9,746 nucleotides of DNA from JABFSM01 sp052389555 (GTDB taxonomy: Bacteria; Gemmatimonadota; Gemmatimonadetes; Gemmatimonadales; GWC2-71-9): positions 1 through 9,746 of the forward strand of contig JBQTHV010000003.1 of assembly GCA_052389555.1 (NCBI GenBank), given 5' to 3'. Position numbers and translations under genes: made by a program. Shown one piece after another: positions 1 through 6,212 of this stretch; positions within the stretch are counted from its first letter, which is position 1; each line of letters starts with the position of its first letter. Under the pieces are notes generated by a model. The model saw only the letters and a program-made list of their open reading frames with translations. It ran no database searches and was not told the DNA's origin.

Positions 1-128
1 CGGGCGTGGCGAGCGGGTTCACCTCGACGGTGAGCAACAGCTCGATCTCGACCGGCTACACCAAGTGCCAGGTGCAGGTGGGTGCCGGCGCCGCTTCGAC
101 GGTGGACGGCGTCCTTACCTGCTCGTAA
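1..128 (+). CDS. C-terminal fragment of a type IV pilin-like protein (5' end outside window)
   Basis: Reading codons from base 3 gives about 41 residues ending at TAA (126-128), with no start in the window. The tail is rich in Ser, Thr, Gly and Val and has two cysteines, in TKCQV and near the end in LTCS, 18 residues apart. A C-terminal Cys pair that closes a disulfide loop (the D-region) is typical of type IV pilins. The end of the next gene follows the same plan (ACALYFG ... GVIACQ), so this is probably a tandem pilin paralogue. It is followed by GC-rich hairpins rather than running directly into the next gene. The N-terminus is not visible, so the pilin call rests on the tail and context only; another secreted beta-rich protein is possible. 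Confidence 0.55.
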   Translation, partial: GVASGFTSTVSNSSISTGYTKCQVQVGAGAASTVDGVLTCS

Positions 129-159
129 GCGGGGCACGCGGGATCGTGTGATGCAGCGA

Positions 160-192
160 GGGCCGCGGCGCGAGCAATCTCGTCCGCGGCCC
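160..192 (+). terminator. GC-rich hairpin after the first pilin-like gene, probable terminator
   Basis: A perfect 9-bp stem (GGGCCGCGG at 160-168 with CCGCGGCCC at 184-192) encloses an inner 4-bp stem (CGAG at 171-174, CTCG at 179-182) with a CAAT loop. It lies 31 bases after the TAA at 126-128. The downstream bases (GTTGT) are only weakly T-rich, so it is either an imperfect intrinsic terminator or an mRNA 3'-end stabiliser. Confidence 0.5.
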
Positions 193-220
193 GTTGTACT
201 GCCGAACCCGGAAGTCGCGC

Positions 221-250
221 GCGGGGGGCGATGGTGGGATCGCCCCCCGC
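221..250 (+). terminator. Perfect 12-bp hairpin upstream of the pilin gene
   Basis: GCGGGGGGCGAT (221-232) pairs perfectly with ATCGCCCCCCGC (239-250) around a 6-base loop. No T-run follows. It is the second hairpin between the two pilin genes and lies 36 bases before the pilin ATG. It could terminate transcription from upstream, or sit in the pilin leader as a stabilising or attenuating element. The pairing is certain; the role is inferred. Confidence 0.5.
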
Positions 251-286
251 TGTGTGCCGGAACCTAACACGCAAGGGAGCGAGGAC

Positions 287-676
287 ATGCGGGGCAGCGG
301 GGCCGGTTTCACGCTGATCGAAATGCTGATCGTCGTGGTGATCATCGGCCTCCTTGCCGGGATCGCTCTGCCCAAGCTCCTGTCCACCAAGGACCGGGCC
401 GGGGTGGCCAGCATGAAGAGCGACCTGCGCAATCTAGCGACGTCGCAGGAGAGCTATTGGAACGACTACAAGACCTACTATGGGGGAGCGGTGCCCAGCG
501 TCTCGCTGGTCTATAGCCCGACGCCCTCGGTGACCATCACCATCACCGAAGCCGACGATGCCGGCTGGGGGGCTCAGGCCACCCGGCTCGGGACCGCGGC
601 TGCCTGCGCGCTGTATTTCGGGCCGGTCAGCCCCCCCTCTCCTGCGACGGCGGAGGGAGTGATCGCCTGCCAATGA
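287..676 (+). CDS. Type IV pilin (class III leader prepilin)
   Basis: This is a 129-residue prepilin, a structural subunit of the type IV pilus. The seven-residue leader ends in Gly7, followed by FTLIE, so prepilin peptidase should cut between Gly7 and Phe8; Glu at mature +5 is present. Residues 8-31 are the hydrophobic N-terminal helix with a conserved Pro near its end (IALPKL), then an amphipathic helix (about 35-60) and a beta-rich C-terminal domain. Two C-terminal cysteines (ACALYFG and the final ACQ) probably form the D-region disulfide. The ATG at 287 is chosen because the leader then has the expected length and a purine-rich ribosome site (AGGGAG at 274-279) lies 7 bases upstream; a longer reading from about 194 would run through the 221-250 hairpin. 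Its TGA overlaps the ATG of the next gene (ATGA). It may be the major pilin or an accessory one, since a second pilin-like gene lies just upstream. Confidence 0.9.
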   Translation: MRGSGAGFTLIEMLIVVVIIGLLAGIALPKLLSTKDRAGVASMKSDLRNLATSQESYWNDYKTYYGGAVPSVSLVYSPTPSVTITITEADDAGWGAQATRLGTAAACALYFGPVSPPSPATAEGVIACQ

Positions 677-1965
677 GACTGCTCATTCTGGGCAAAGCCC
701 TTGCCGGTCAGAGCGCGGAAGCGCTGGAAGGTGCCGGCTACGAAGTCCGGCTGCGCGACGACTTCGAAGCGGGGCTCATCGAAGCTTCCGCCAGCGCGGT
801 CGAGGGCATCCTGCTCGATCTCGAATCGGGCGAGGCCGAAGTGCTCGACTTCCTGCGCCGCTACCGGTCGGGAGGCGGGTCGGGCACGGTGATCGTGACC
901 GGTGATTCCGTGAGCGCCCGCCTGGCGCCGGTGGCGCTCCGCGAAGGCGCGGATGGGTTCGTGCGGCAGCCGGTCGTCCCCGAAGAACTGGTCATCGCGC
1001 TCCACAACGCCTCGGAGCGGGAGCGCTTGCGCCAGGAAGTCGCGCGCTTGCGGGTTACGCTCGGGGCGCGCGGCCTGGAGCCGCTGGTGGTGGCCGAAGA
1101 TCCCAAGATGCGCGGGCTCCTCGAGCAGGCGGCCCGGGCGGCCGCGGACGACGGCGCGATTCTCATCACGGGTGAACGGGGCACCGGGAAAGCCCTGCTC
1201 GCCCAGGCCATGCATCGCTTCAGCCGCCGCGGTGACGGCGCGTTCGTCACGGTGGATTGCGGCACCGCGCCCGACCTCGGCGACCCGCAGGTCCTCTGGC
1301 GCTCCGCCGATCACGGAACGCTCCTGCTCGAAGAGATCGGGGCGCTCTCGCCCGCGGGACAGGAACTCCTGCTCGGCCGGCTGAACGGGCCCTCCGGCGG
1401 GAATGGCGACACGAACGGAAACGGCAACGGCGGCGGCAGCGCGGATGTGCGGGTTATGGCGACGTCCTGCGCGCCGGTCGAGCGCGCCGTCGAAGAAGGC
1501 CGGTTCCAGCCCGAGCTGTTCGAACGACTCAAGCGAGCCGTGATCACCCTCCCGCCCTTGCGGGAACGGCCCGAGGACATCCCGGCGCTGGTCGCCCACT
1601 TCGCCCAGCAGGTGGCCTCCCGCACCGGGCGGCCTATCAGCATCACCCCGCAGGCGTTGCTCCTGCTTTCCAGCTACTCCTGGCCCGGCAATGTCCGGGA
1701 GCTCAAGCAAGTGGTCGAGCGCGCCGCCACGCTCAGTCCGACCGGCCGGCTCGATCGCGCCGACTTCCCGACCCTCACCGGCGACGCCGGACACGGCGGC
1801 GCGGCCGGCGGCTATGCCCTCAAGCCGCAGGTCGAAGCAGTGGAGCGGGAAGCCATCCTGCGGGCCCTTGCCAGCGCGAAAGGCAATCGCCGCGAGGGCG
1901 CCCGCCTGTTGCAGGTCAGCCTGCGAACCCTCTTCTACAAGATCCGGCGCTACGGTATTTCCTAA
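673..1965 (+). CDS. Degenerate NtrC/PilR-family regulator: pseudo-receiver, AAA+ without GAFTGA, Fis-type HTH
   Basis: The 430-residue protein has the NtrC layout. Residues 1-110 are receiver-like: Asp49 (ILLDL) and Thr76 (VIVTG) are kept, but the N-terminal acidic pair is absent (start RLLILGKAL) and the invariant Lys before Pro is Gln99. Residues about 140-365 are AAA+: Walker A GERGTGK (167-173), Walker B-like LLLEEIG (217-223, with Glu for the usual Asp), sensor I ATS (263-265, usually ATN), first arginine-finger position Gln279 while Arg285 is kept, sensor II WPGNVREL (337-344). Residues 385-430 are a Fis-type helix-turn-helix. The block holding ESELFGHE and GAFTGA, which contacts sigma-54, is missing: sequence passes from CGTAPDLGDPQVLW straight to the Walker B strand. 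The pre-sensor I segment is a Gly/Asn-rich linker (about 239-256). Its start overlaps the pilin stop (ATGA), so the two are probably translationally coupled. Automatic annotation would say sigma-54-dependent response regulator, but the residues argue against classical sigma-54 activation and phosphorylation control. DNA binding near the pilus genes is inferred. Confidence 0.85.
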   Translation: MRLLILGKALAGQSAEALEGAGYEVRLRDDFEAGLIEASASAVEGILLDLESGEAEVLDFLRRYRSGGGSGTVIVTGDSVSARLAPVALREGADGFVRQPVVPEELVIALHNASERERLRQEVARLRVTLGARGLEPLVVAEDPKMRGLLEQAARAAADDGAILITGERGTGKALLAQAMHRFSRRGDGAFVTVDCGTAPDLGDPQVLWRSADHGTLLLEEIGALSPAGQELLLGRLNGPSGGNGDTNGNGNGGGSADVRVMATSCAPVERAVEEGRFQPELFERLKRAVITLPPLRERPEDIPALVAHFAQQVASRTGRPISITPQALLLLSSYSWPGNVRELKQVVERAATLSPTGRLDRADFPTLTGDAGHGGAAGGYALKPQVEAVEREAILRALASAKGNRREGARLLQVSLRTLFYKIRRYGIS

Positions 1966-1994
1966 CTAGGAGTTTCCCTCCTCGCTCCTGGGCT

Positions 1995-2043
1995 AACTCC
2001 GAACTCCTTGAGCTCGCGTTAATAAGCACCAGGTCGCGTTGAT
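1995..2043 (+). promoter_or_regulatory. Direct repeats in the gap before the minor-pilin genes, possible operator
   Basis: The 120-base gap between the regulator and the first minor pilin contains two pairs of direct repeats. TCGCGTTAAT (2014-2023) and TCGCGTTGAT (2034-2043) match at 9 of 10 positions and start 20 bases apart, about two helical turns. Just upstream, AACTCC occurs at 1995-2000 and 2002-2007. The AATAA stretch around 2021-2025 is the most AT-rich part of the gap. This could be an operator or promoter for the downstream genes, possibly bound by the neighbouring Fis-type HTH protein. No convincing -35/-10 pair could be assigned. Confidence 0.3.
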
Positions 2044-2085
2044 CCGGTACCGCGCCCCCGGCTGGTCGGTTCCAAGTTGTAGGCC

Positions 2086-2439
2086 ATGAAGCGCGACGGA
2101 TTCACGTTGCTGGAGGTGCTCCTCGCCGTTCTCATCATCACCGGCGGGGTGCTGGGCTTTCTCGGTGCCCTGGGGGCGATCGCACGGCTGGCGGCGGAGG
2201 GGCGGGAGAGGAGCCGGATCGTGCTGGTCCTGGAGGCCCGGCTCGACCGGCTCCGGGCCGAATTGTGGGCGACCGGGTGCGGACTCCCCGGGGCCGGGAC
2301 GCTGCGGTGGCCCGACGGGGTGAGCGAATCGTGGGAGGCCCGGGCGGGGGTGGGAACGGTCGAGTTCCTGGTCACCGCGTCGATCCCGGGGCGGCGGCGC
2401 GCTCCCGACAGCGTCCTAACCCGCGTGGCGTGCCCATGA
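2086..2439 (+). CDS. Minor pilin / pseudopilin, PilV- or GspI-like
   Basis: A 117-residue protein with a short basic leader MKRDG, then FTLLEVLLAVLIITGG: prepilin peptidase should cut between Gly5 and Phe6, with Glu at mature +5. The GFTLLEVLLA pattern and the following helix (to about residue 55, ending in LDRLRAEL) match the PilV/GspI class of minor pilins that form the pilus-priming tip complex. Only a small globular part follows (about 60 residues), shorter than in many PilV proteins. The ribosome site upstream of ATG 2086 is poor. It overlaps the next gene by ATGA, and together with the next two genes it forms the usual I-J-K order of a minor pilin set. Sequence outside the N-terminus is too divergent to assign a subtype with certainty. 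Confidence 0.8.
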   Translation: MKRDGFTLLEVLLAVLIITGGVLGFLGALGAIARLAAEGRERSRIVLVLEARLDRLRAELWATGCGLPGAGTLRWPDGVSESWEARAGVGTVEFLVTASIPGRRRAPDSVLTRVACP

Positions 2440-3200
2440 ACCGGCGGGGGACCGGCTTGGTCGAGCTGGTGGTCGCCGTCGCACTCACCGGGGTGCTCGC
2501 CGGGATGGCGGGCAGCGTGCTGCTGCGAACCGCGGCCCAGGCCCGGCAGGACGGCCATCGCCTGGGGGCGGAGCACGCGCTGCGAGTGGCGGCGAGTGCG
2601 GTCCGCGCCGCCTTGGAGCCGGCGGGGCCGGCCGACCTGGCCGCGATCGCTCCGGCCGGGTTCCTAACCCGCGTGGTACGAGGCGGCGCGGTGGCGTGTG
2701 CGTGGACCGGGGCGGAGCTCCTGGTCCGGTACGGGCCGGGGTGGTGGCGGGCTCTGCGGAGTCCGGTGGCGGGGCGGGACAGCCTGTTCATCGGACGGAT
2801 CGATGGGCCGGCCTGGATCGTGGCGCCCCTCCCGGCAGATCCGAGGTCCGACCGGTGTCCCGACGGAAGCCCCGCGCTCGCGTTCGCCGTCACGCTGGAC
2901 AGCGTGACGGCTGGATCGGTCGGGGTGGGCAGTCCGGTCCGCTGGTTCGAGCCAGTCGAGCTTCGGATCTATACCTCGTCGGGGTCGGACTGGATCGGCC
3001 AGCGGCAGGTCGCAACCGGCGAGGTGATCCAGCCGCTGGCGGGGCCGCTCGCGCGGGGATCGAGCTTCGACTACCTAACCCGCAGCGGCGGGCCGGCCGC
3101 CTCGCCCCCGGAGGTCGGCGCCGTGTCCTATACGATCGCCGCGCCCGGGGCCTCGGTGCCGGCGCGCACCGGCGGCTTCGTGGTGCTCAGGGGAGGGTAG
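2436..3200 (+). CDS. Minor pilin, PilW/GspJ-like
   Basis: Starting at ATG 2436, which overlaps the previous TGA (ATGA), gives 254 residues. The reading frame is open further upstream to about 2265, but only the 2436 start places a proper prepilin leader: MNRRG, then TGLVELVVAVALTGVLAG, with cleavage after Gly5 and Glu10 at mature +5. The size (about 250 residues), the second position of a three-gene set and a long beta-rich C-terminal part fit PilW/GspJ. The C-terminal region contains DSLFIGRIDG and FDYLTRSG blocks, which I do not recognise as diagnostic motifs. A purine-rich GGGGAGGG near its end doubles as ribosome site for the next gene. Probable role: tip or priming complex of the pilus, in the inner membrane before assembly. 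Two of the rare CCTAACCCG words of this window fall inside this gene. Confidence 0.75.
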   Translation: MNRRGTGLVELVVAVALTGVLAGMAGSVLLRTAAQARQDGHRLGAEHALRVAASAVRAALEPAGPADLAAIAPAGFLTRVVRGGAVACAWTGAELLVRYGPGWWRALRSPVAGRDSLFIGRIDGPAWIVAPLPADPRSDRCPDGSPALAFAVTLDSVTAGSVGVGSPVRWFEPVELRIYTSSGSDWIGQRQVATGEVIQPLAGPLARGSSFDYLTRSGGPAASPPEVGAVSYTIAAPGASVPARTGGFVVLRGG

Positions 3201-3201
3201 G

Positions 3202-3645
3202 ATGGAATCGCGCGGGGCTGCGCTCCTCTTGGCCTTGCTCACCCTGGTGGGCCTCAGTGCCGTCGCGCTGACGGCATTTGCCCTGGCGCAAGCCGAGCGA
3301 GCCGCCAGTCAGAGCGCCCTCGCTCGGTTGCAAGCTCGTGCGGCTGCCGACGCGGCCATCGCAGACGCGCTGCAAGGCTGGCCGGCGGGTTTCACCCCGA
3401 GCGCGCCCGGCGAGGAAGCCGAGCTCGTCTCGCTCTCGGTTCCCGGTCCGGCCGATGGCACCGCAACGCTCCGTTCCCTGGGCGGCCCGGTCTTCGCGAT
3501 TCGGGGGCAGGGCATCCGCCGCGACCAGGCGGGGAATGCAATGGGTTTCGCTGAGCTCGAGCTGGTGCTGCTGCTGGATTCTGCGGGGTCGGATTCCATC
3601 ACTCGACCGCGGCTCTATCCCCGCGGTCTGCGGATTCTGCCCTAA
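3202..3645 (+). CDS. PilX/GspK-like minor pilin or pilus assembly protein
   Basis: A 147-residue protein beginning one base after the preceding stop, with a strong ribosome site (GGGGAGGG, about 3189-3197). The N-terminus MESRGAALLLALLTLVGLSAVAL is a one-helix membrane anchor. It resembles the RGxALL start of PilX/GspK proteins, in which the Glu at mature +5 is often missing, as it is here; cleavage would be after Gly5. An Ala-rich amphipathic helix follows (RAASQSALARLQARAAADAA, residues about 33-52), typical of this family's extended pilin helix. The rest is a short beta-like region ending LRILP. Much shorter than GspK (about 300 residues), so PilX-like or a Gemmatimonadota-type variant is the better description. 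Subtype is inferred from position and N-terminus. Confidence 0.7.
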   Translation: MESRGAALLLALLTLVGLSAVALTAFALAQAERAASQSALARLQARAAADAAIADALQGWPAGFTPSAPGEEAELVSLSVPGPADGTATLRSLGGPVFAIRGQGIRRDQAGNAMGFAELELVLLLDSAGSDSITRPRLYPRGLRILP

Positions 3646-3746
3646 GCGTTGCGAAACGGGCCTGGCCCCGTTCTTACAAGCCCTCCCGGGGACCCTATGC
3701 GGACCGGACAAGTCTTTCTGCCGCAAAGGATTACTGCTCGCAACGC
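3646..3746 (+). other. Possible structured RNA element in the pilX-like/pilM gap
   Basis: GCGTTGCGA (3646-3654) is exactly complementary to TCGCAACGC (3738-3746). If paired, this 9-bp helix would close a roughly 100-base domain containing the AACGGG/CCCGTT hairpin (3655-3672) and a TGCGG/CCGCA hairpin (3698-3702 with 3721-3725). The element starts directly after a stop codon and ends about 100 bases before the pilM ATG, where a leader RNA could act. I compared it by eye with GEMM-type cyclic dinucleotide riboswitches and did not find their conserved core. A 9-bp match can occur by chance in a region this size, so this is a candidate only. Confidence 0.25.
3655..3675 (+). terminator. Short hairpin after the minor-pilin genes, possible terminator
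   Basis: AACGGG (3655-3660) pairs with CCCGTT (3667-3672) around a 6-base loop and is followed by CTT. It starts 10 bases after the TAA at 3643-3645. The stem is short and the T-run weak, so termination would be partial at best. It also forms the first inner hairpin of the larger fold described at 3646-3746. Confidence 0.35.
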
Positions 3747-3850
3747 CACTCATGGCATAGCCGTTGCCCGCTCTTCTGCACTCCGGGTGCAAGCCTCGTC
3801 AAGGCAGCTAGCGCGGGCGGCACCCCCTCCTCGTTCCTGATAGGAAAGCA

Positions 3851-4891
3851 ATGGCCCTACTCAGCCGCACCCGGACGTCGGTCGGCCTTGATATCGGCAG
3901 CGGCCAGATCAAGGTCGCGGTCGTCTCGCACGGAAGCGGCGAACCCGTTCTCACCAAGGTCGCGTTCGCGCCGCTTGCCGATGATGCGATCGTCGAGGGT
4001 GAAGTCATGGATCCCAGCATCGTCGCCGAAGCGGTGCGGGGACTCTTCCAGCACGCCGGGCTCAAGCCCCGGCACGTGATCACCGCAGTCGGCGGGCGCG
4101 ATGTGATCATCAAGAAGATCCCGATGGATCGGATGAAGGAGACCGAGGCCCGGGAGGTGATCCGCTGGGAAGCCGAGCAGCACGTGCCGTTCGACATGGA
4201 CAACGTTGAGCTCGACTTCCAGATCCTGGATCCCGACGGCGAGGGACTCCAGATGACCGTGCTTCTGGTGGCGGCCAAGCGGGAGCTGATCGACCACAAG
4301 ATCGCGCTGCTCGCCGAAATCGGGGTGGAGCCGAGCGTCATTGACGTCGATGCGTTCGCGCTGCACAACGCATTCGAGCTGAGCTATCCCGAAGGGATGA
4401 GCGGGGTGGTCGGGGTGGTGAATATCGGCCACGAGATGACCAACATCAACATTCTGGACGAAGGGATTCCCGTCCTAACCCGCGACTTGCCGGTCGGTAC
4501 CCGCCGGTTCCGCGAGGACCTCCAGCGGGAGCGCGGCCTCTCGGCCGCCGAGGCCGATCAGGTGCTGCAGGGCTTCGAAACCAGTGATGTGCTCGCGCCC
4601 TTTCTGCAGAGCCGCGGGGAGGAGCTGGCGGTCGGGATCGAGCGTGCCGCCGCGTTCCTTCAGACCGCGGCCCGTTCGTCCGCGAGCCTCTCCCGGCTGT
4701 ACACCTCCGGCGGCGGGGCCCGCATTCCGGGACTCACCCAGACCCTGGCCGATCGGCTGCGGTTGCCGGTAGAAATGGCGAACCCCCTCAAGCGGCTTCA
4801 GGTCGATCCCGGCGCATTCAACGGCCATCACATCGACGAGGTAGCGCCTCTGCTCATGCTCCCCGTGGGCCTGGCGCTCCGGACCGGGTGA
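3851..4891 (+). CDS. pilM: Type IV pilus inner-membrane platform protein PilM (actin-like ATPase)
   Basis: 346 residues, the usual PilM length. PilM is a cytoplasmic FtsA/actin-fold protein that binds ATP and the N-terminal tail of PilN, linking the cytoplasmic side to the alignment complex. The first phosphate motif is VGLDIGSGQIKVAVV (11-25). The region HVITAVGGRDVIIKKIPM (about 75-92) and the stretch REVIRWEAEQHVPFDMDNVELDFQ (split here: REVIRWEAEQ, HVPFDMDNVE, LDFQ; 101-124) are typical of PilM. The second phosphate motif reads VVNIGHEMTNINI (189-201), with Asn191 where many relatives have Asp. The adenosine-side motif is LYTSGGGARIPGL (283-295). The ATG at 3851 has a good ribosome site (AGGA at 3842-3845, 5 bases away). 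It is the first gene of a compact pilMNOPQ run. One CTA-ACC-CGC (Leu-Thr-Arg) word lies at 4474-4479. Confidence 0.95.
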   Translation: MALLSRTRTSVGLDIGSGQIKVAVVSHGSGEPVLTKVAFAPLADDAIVEGEVMDPSIVAEAVRGLFQHAGLKPRHVITAVGGRDVIIKKIPMDRMKETEAREVIRWEAEQHVPFDMDNVELDFQILDPDGEGLQMTVLLVAAKRELIDHKIALLAEIGVEPSVIDVDAFALHNAFELSYPEGMSGVVGVVNIGHEMTNINILDEGIPVLTRDLPVGTRRFREDLQRERGLSAAEADQVLQGFETSDVLAPFLQSRGEELAVGIERAAAFLQTAARSSASLSRLYTSGGGARIPGLTQTLADRLRLPVEMANPLKRLQVDPGAFNGHHIDEVAPLLMLPVGLALRTG

Positions 4892-4895
4892 CCCG

Positions 4896-5576
4896 ATGAT
4901 CAACATCAATCTCAGGCCCGGCGCCAAGCGTGGGAAGCCGAGTCACGGTTTCTCCGATGCGATGGCAGGCCTCAAGGGGTTACCCAGCCGCATCAAAGAG
5001 ATCAAACAGCCCTGGTCCATCGCGGCGATCGCGACTTGGATCGTCGTCGCGGGTTTCCTGGGCTGGACCTGGATCGGGTCGGCGCTGGCCATGGGCCAAC
5101 TGGAAGAGGAGCTCACCGCCAAACGCGCCGAGCATCGGCGCAACCGGGTGGCCCTCGCGGAAAAGCGGCGTGCCGAAGCCGCGCGCGACTCGGTGGTCAA
5201 TCAGATCGCCACCATCCGCCTGGTCGATGGCGATCGTTATGTCTGGCCGCACATCCTGGATGAAGTGGCCCGGGCGCTGCCGCCCTACACCTGGCTCACC
5301 GACATCCAGCCTACCGCGCCGGTGGTAGTAGACACGAGCGCCGTCGCTCCAACCCCGGTCGGGATGCAGATCATCGGCCGGACCATGGACATCGGGGCAT
5401 TCACCCGGTTCATGCGGCAGCTGGAAGACTCCCCCTGGCTCAGCGACGTGGCGGTCGTCCAGACCGGAACCGAGATCGACCACGGGCGAGCCGTCACCAC
5501 GTTCACCGTACGGGCGGCCTACGTGCGGGCGCGGTCGGCGGCGCAGCCGGACACCCAGGCAGTGGGAGGTAACTGA
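4896..5576 (+). CDS. pilN: Type IV pilus alignment protein PilN
   Basis: 226 residues. The start MININLRPG matches the conserved INL-type N-terminal peptide of PilN that docks in PilM. A cytoplasmic segment rich in Lys/Arg (about 10-37) is followed by one transmembrane helix (about 41-63, IAAIATWIVVAGFLGWTWIG), a charged coiled coil (about 67-105) and a periplasmic ferredoxin-like domain with the pattern ALPPYTWLTDI (about 126-136) and GRTMDIGAFTRFMRQLEDS. It forms heterodimers with PilO in the inner membrane. The ATG lies 4 bases after the pilM TGA, implying co-transcription. A Pro/Thr/Val-rich insert (PTAPVVVDTSAVAPTP) splits two strands of the periplasmic domain. Confidence 0.92.
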   Translation: MININLRPGAKRGKPSHGFSDAMAGLKGLPSRIKEIKQPWSIAAIATWIVVAGFLGWTWIGSALAMGQLEEELTAKRAEHRRNRVALAEKRRAEAARDSVVNQIATIRLVDGDRYVWPHILDEVARALPPYTWLTDIQPTAPVVVDTSAVAPTPVGMQIIGRTMDIGAFTRFMRQLEDSPWLSDVAVVQTGTEIDHGRAVTTFTVRAAYVRARSAAQPDTQAVGGN

Positions 5577-5579
5577 GCC

Positions 5580-6212
5580 ATGGCGATGCTCGACTCTCCC
5601 CGGAACAAGGCCGTTGTCGCGATCCTCTTCGCCGGACTGCTGGGCTACGTGGCCTACAGCGGCGAGGGCCTCAGCCCGTTGGGGATTTCCGGCCTCAAGA
5701 CCAAGCGAGACCAGGTCGCAGTCACCCGCGACTCGATCGCGCTGCTGACCGCGCAGAACGACAGCGTGCGGCGCGAGCTGGCCAAAGGTTCGCCCGAAGA
5801 GCTGGAGCAGAAGACCAAGGCCTATCGAGCGGTGCTGGAGACCCTCCGGCAGCTGGTACCCGACCGGGGCGAAGTCCCCGGGCTCATCGATGCCATCTCG
5901 GCGCGAGCCAAGGTGCGGCGGGTCCATCTCGCCGTGTTCACGCCCGACCCGGTCGAAGCGGGCCCGGCGCCATTCGATACCTATCGCTACAAGCTTTCGG
6001 TGATCGGCCGCTACGATCAGATCGGCTCGTTCCTGTCCGACGTGGCCGGACTCCGCCGGATCATCGTGCCGATCGACGTCTCGCTCGCCGCGGCGAACCA
6101 AACCGCCGCCCGCGCGTTAGGCGACAGCTCCAGCGCGATGCTGGAAGCGAAACTCATGGTCAAGACCTACGTCAAAGCAGGTCCCCTGGGAGGTGGTTCC
6201 GGTGGCATGTGA
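5580..6212 (+). CDS. pilO: Type IV pilus alignment protein PilO
   Basis: 210 residues with one N-terminal transmembrane helix (about 10-26), a long coiled coil (about 38-95, including LKTKRDQVAVTRDSIALLTA and ELEQKTKAYRAVLETLRQLVP), the family-typical LVPDRGEVPGLIDAIS turn and a periplasmic domain with the FDTYRYKLSVIGRYDQIGSF block. PilO pairs with PilN and contacts PilP in the periplasm. The ATG at 5580 is preceded by GGAGGT (5565-5570), 9 bases away; a second Met is at codon 3. It begins three bases after pilN ends. The Gly-rich C-terminus (GPLGGGSGGM) is unusual, and its DNA also carries the ribosome site of pilP. One TTA Leu codon in GTTAGGC occurs at 6116-6121. Confidence 0.92.
   Translation: MAMLDSPRNKAVVAILFAGLLGYVAYSGEGLSPLGISGLKTKRDQVAVTRDSIALLTAQNDSVRRELAKGSPEELEQKTKAYRAVLETLRQLVPDRGEVPGLIDAISARAKVRRVHLAVFTPDPVEAGPAPFDTYRYKLSVIGRYDQIGSFLSDVAGLRRIIVPIDVSLAAANQTAARALGDSSSAMLEAKLMVKTYVKAGPLGGGSGGM

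Noticed and set aside
574..1794. 406-codon open frame on the - strand opposite the regulator
   Set aside because: It lies opposite a gene with clear AAA+ and HTH motifs, has no recognisable domain, and its composition is that of an antisense GC shadow.
1958..1973. Palindrome around TCCTAACTAGGA after the regulator as terminator
   Set aside because: The arms are only 5 bp with a 2-base centre, too small for a terminator; it coincides with one CCTAAC site and the stop codon.
2060..2085. Sigma-54 (-24/-12) promoter before the PilV-like gene
   Set aside because: TGGTCGG and TTGTA are three bases too far apart for a -24/-12 element and would leave almost no leader before the ATG.
3649..3840. Small + strand ORF (63 codons from TTG, or 48 codons from ATG 3697) before pilM
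   Set aside because: No ribosome site, no recognisable motif, and it overlaps the hairpin region. A leader peptide cannot be excluded but is not supported.
3646..3850. GEMM-type cyclic dinucleotide riboswitch upstream of pilM
   Set aside because: A GCAAAG string is present at 3723-3728, but the other conserved core parts of the riboswitch could not be found in the right order.
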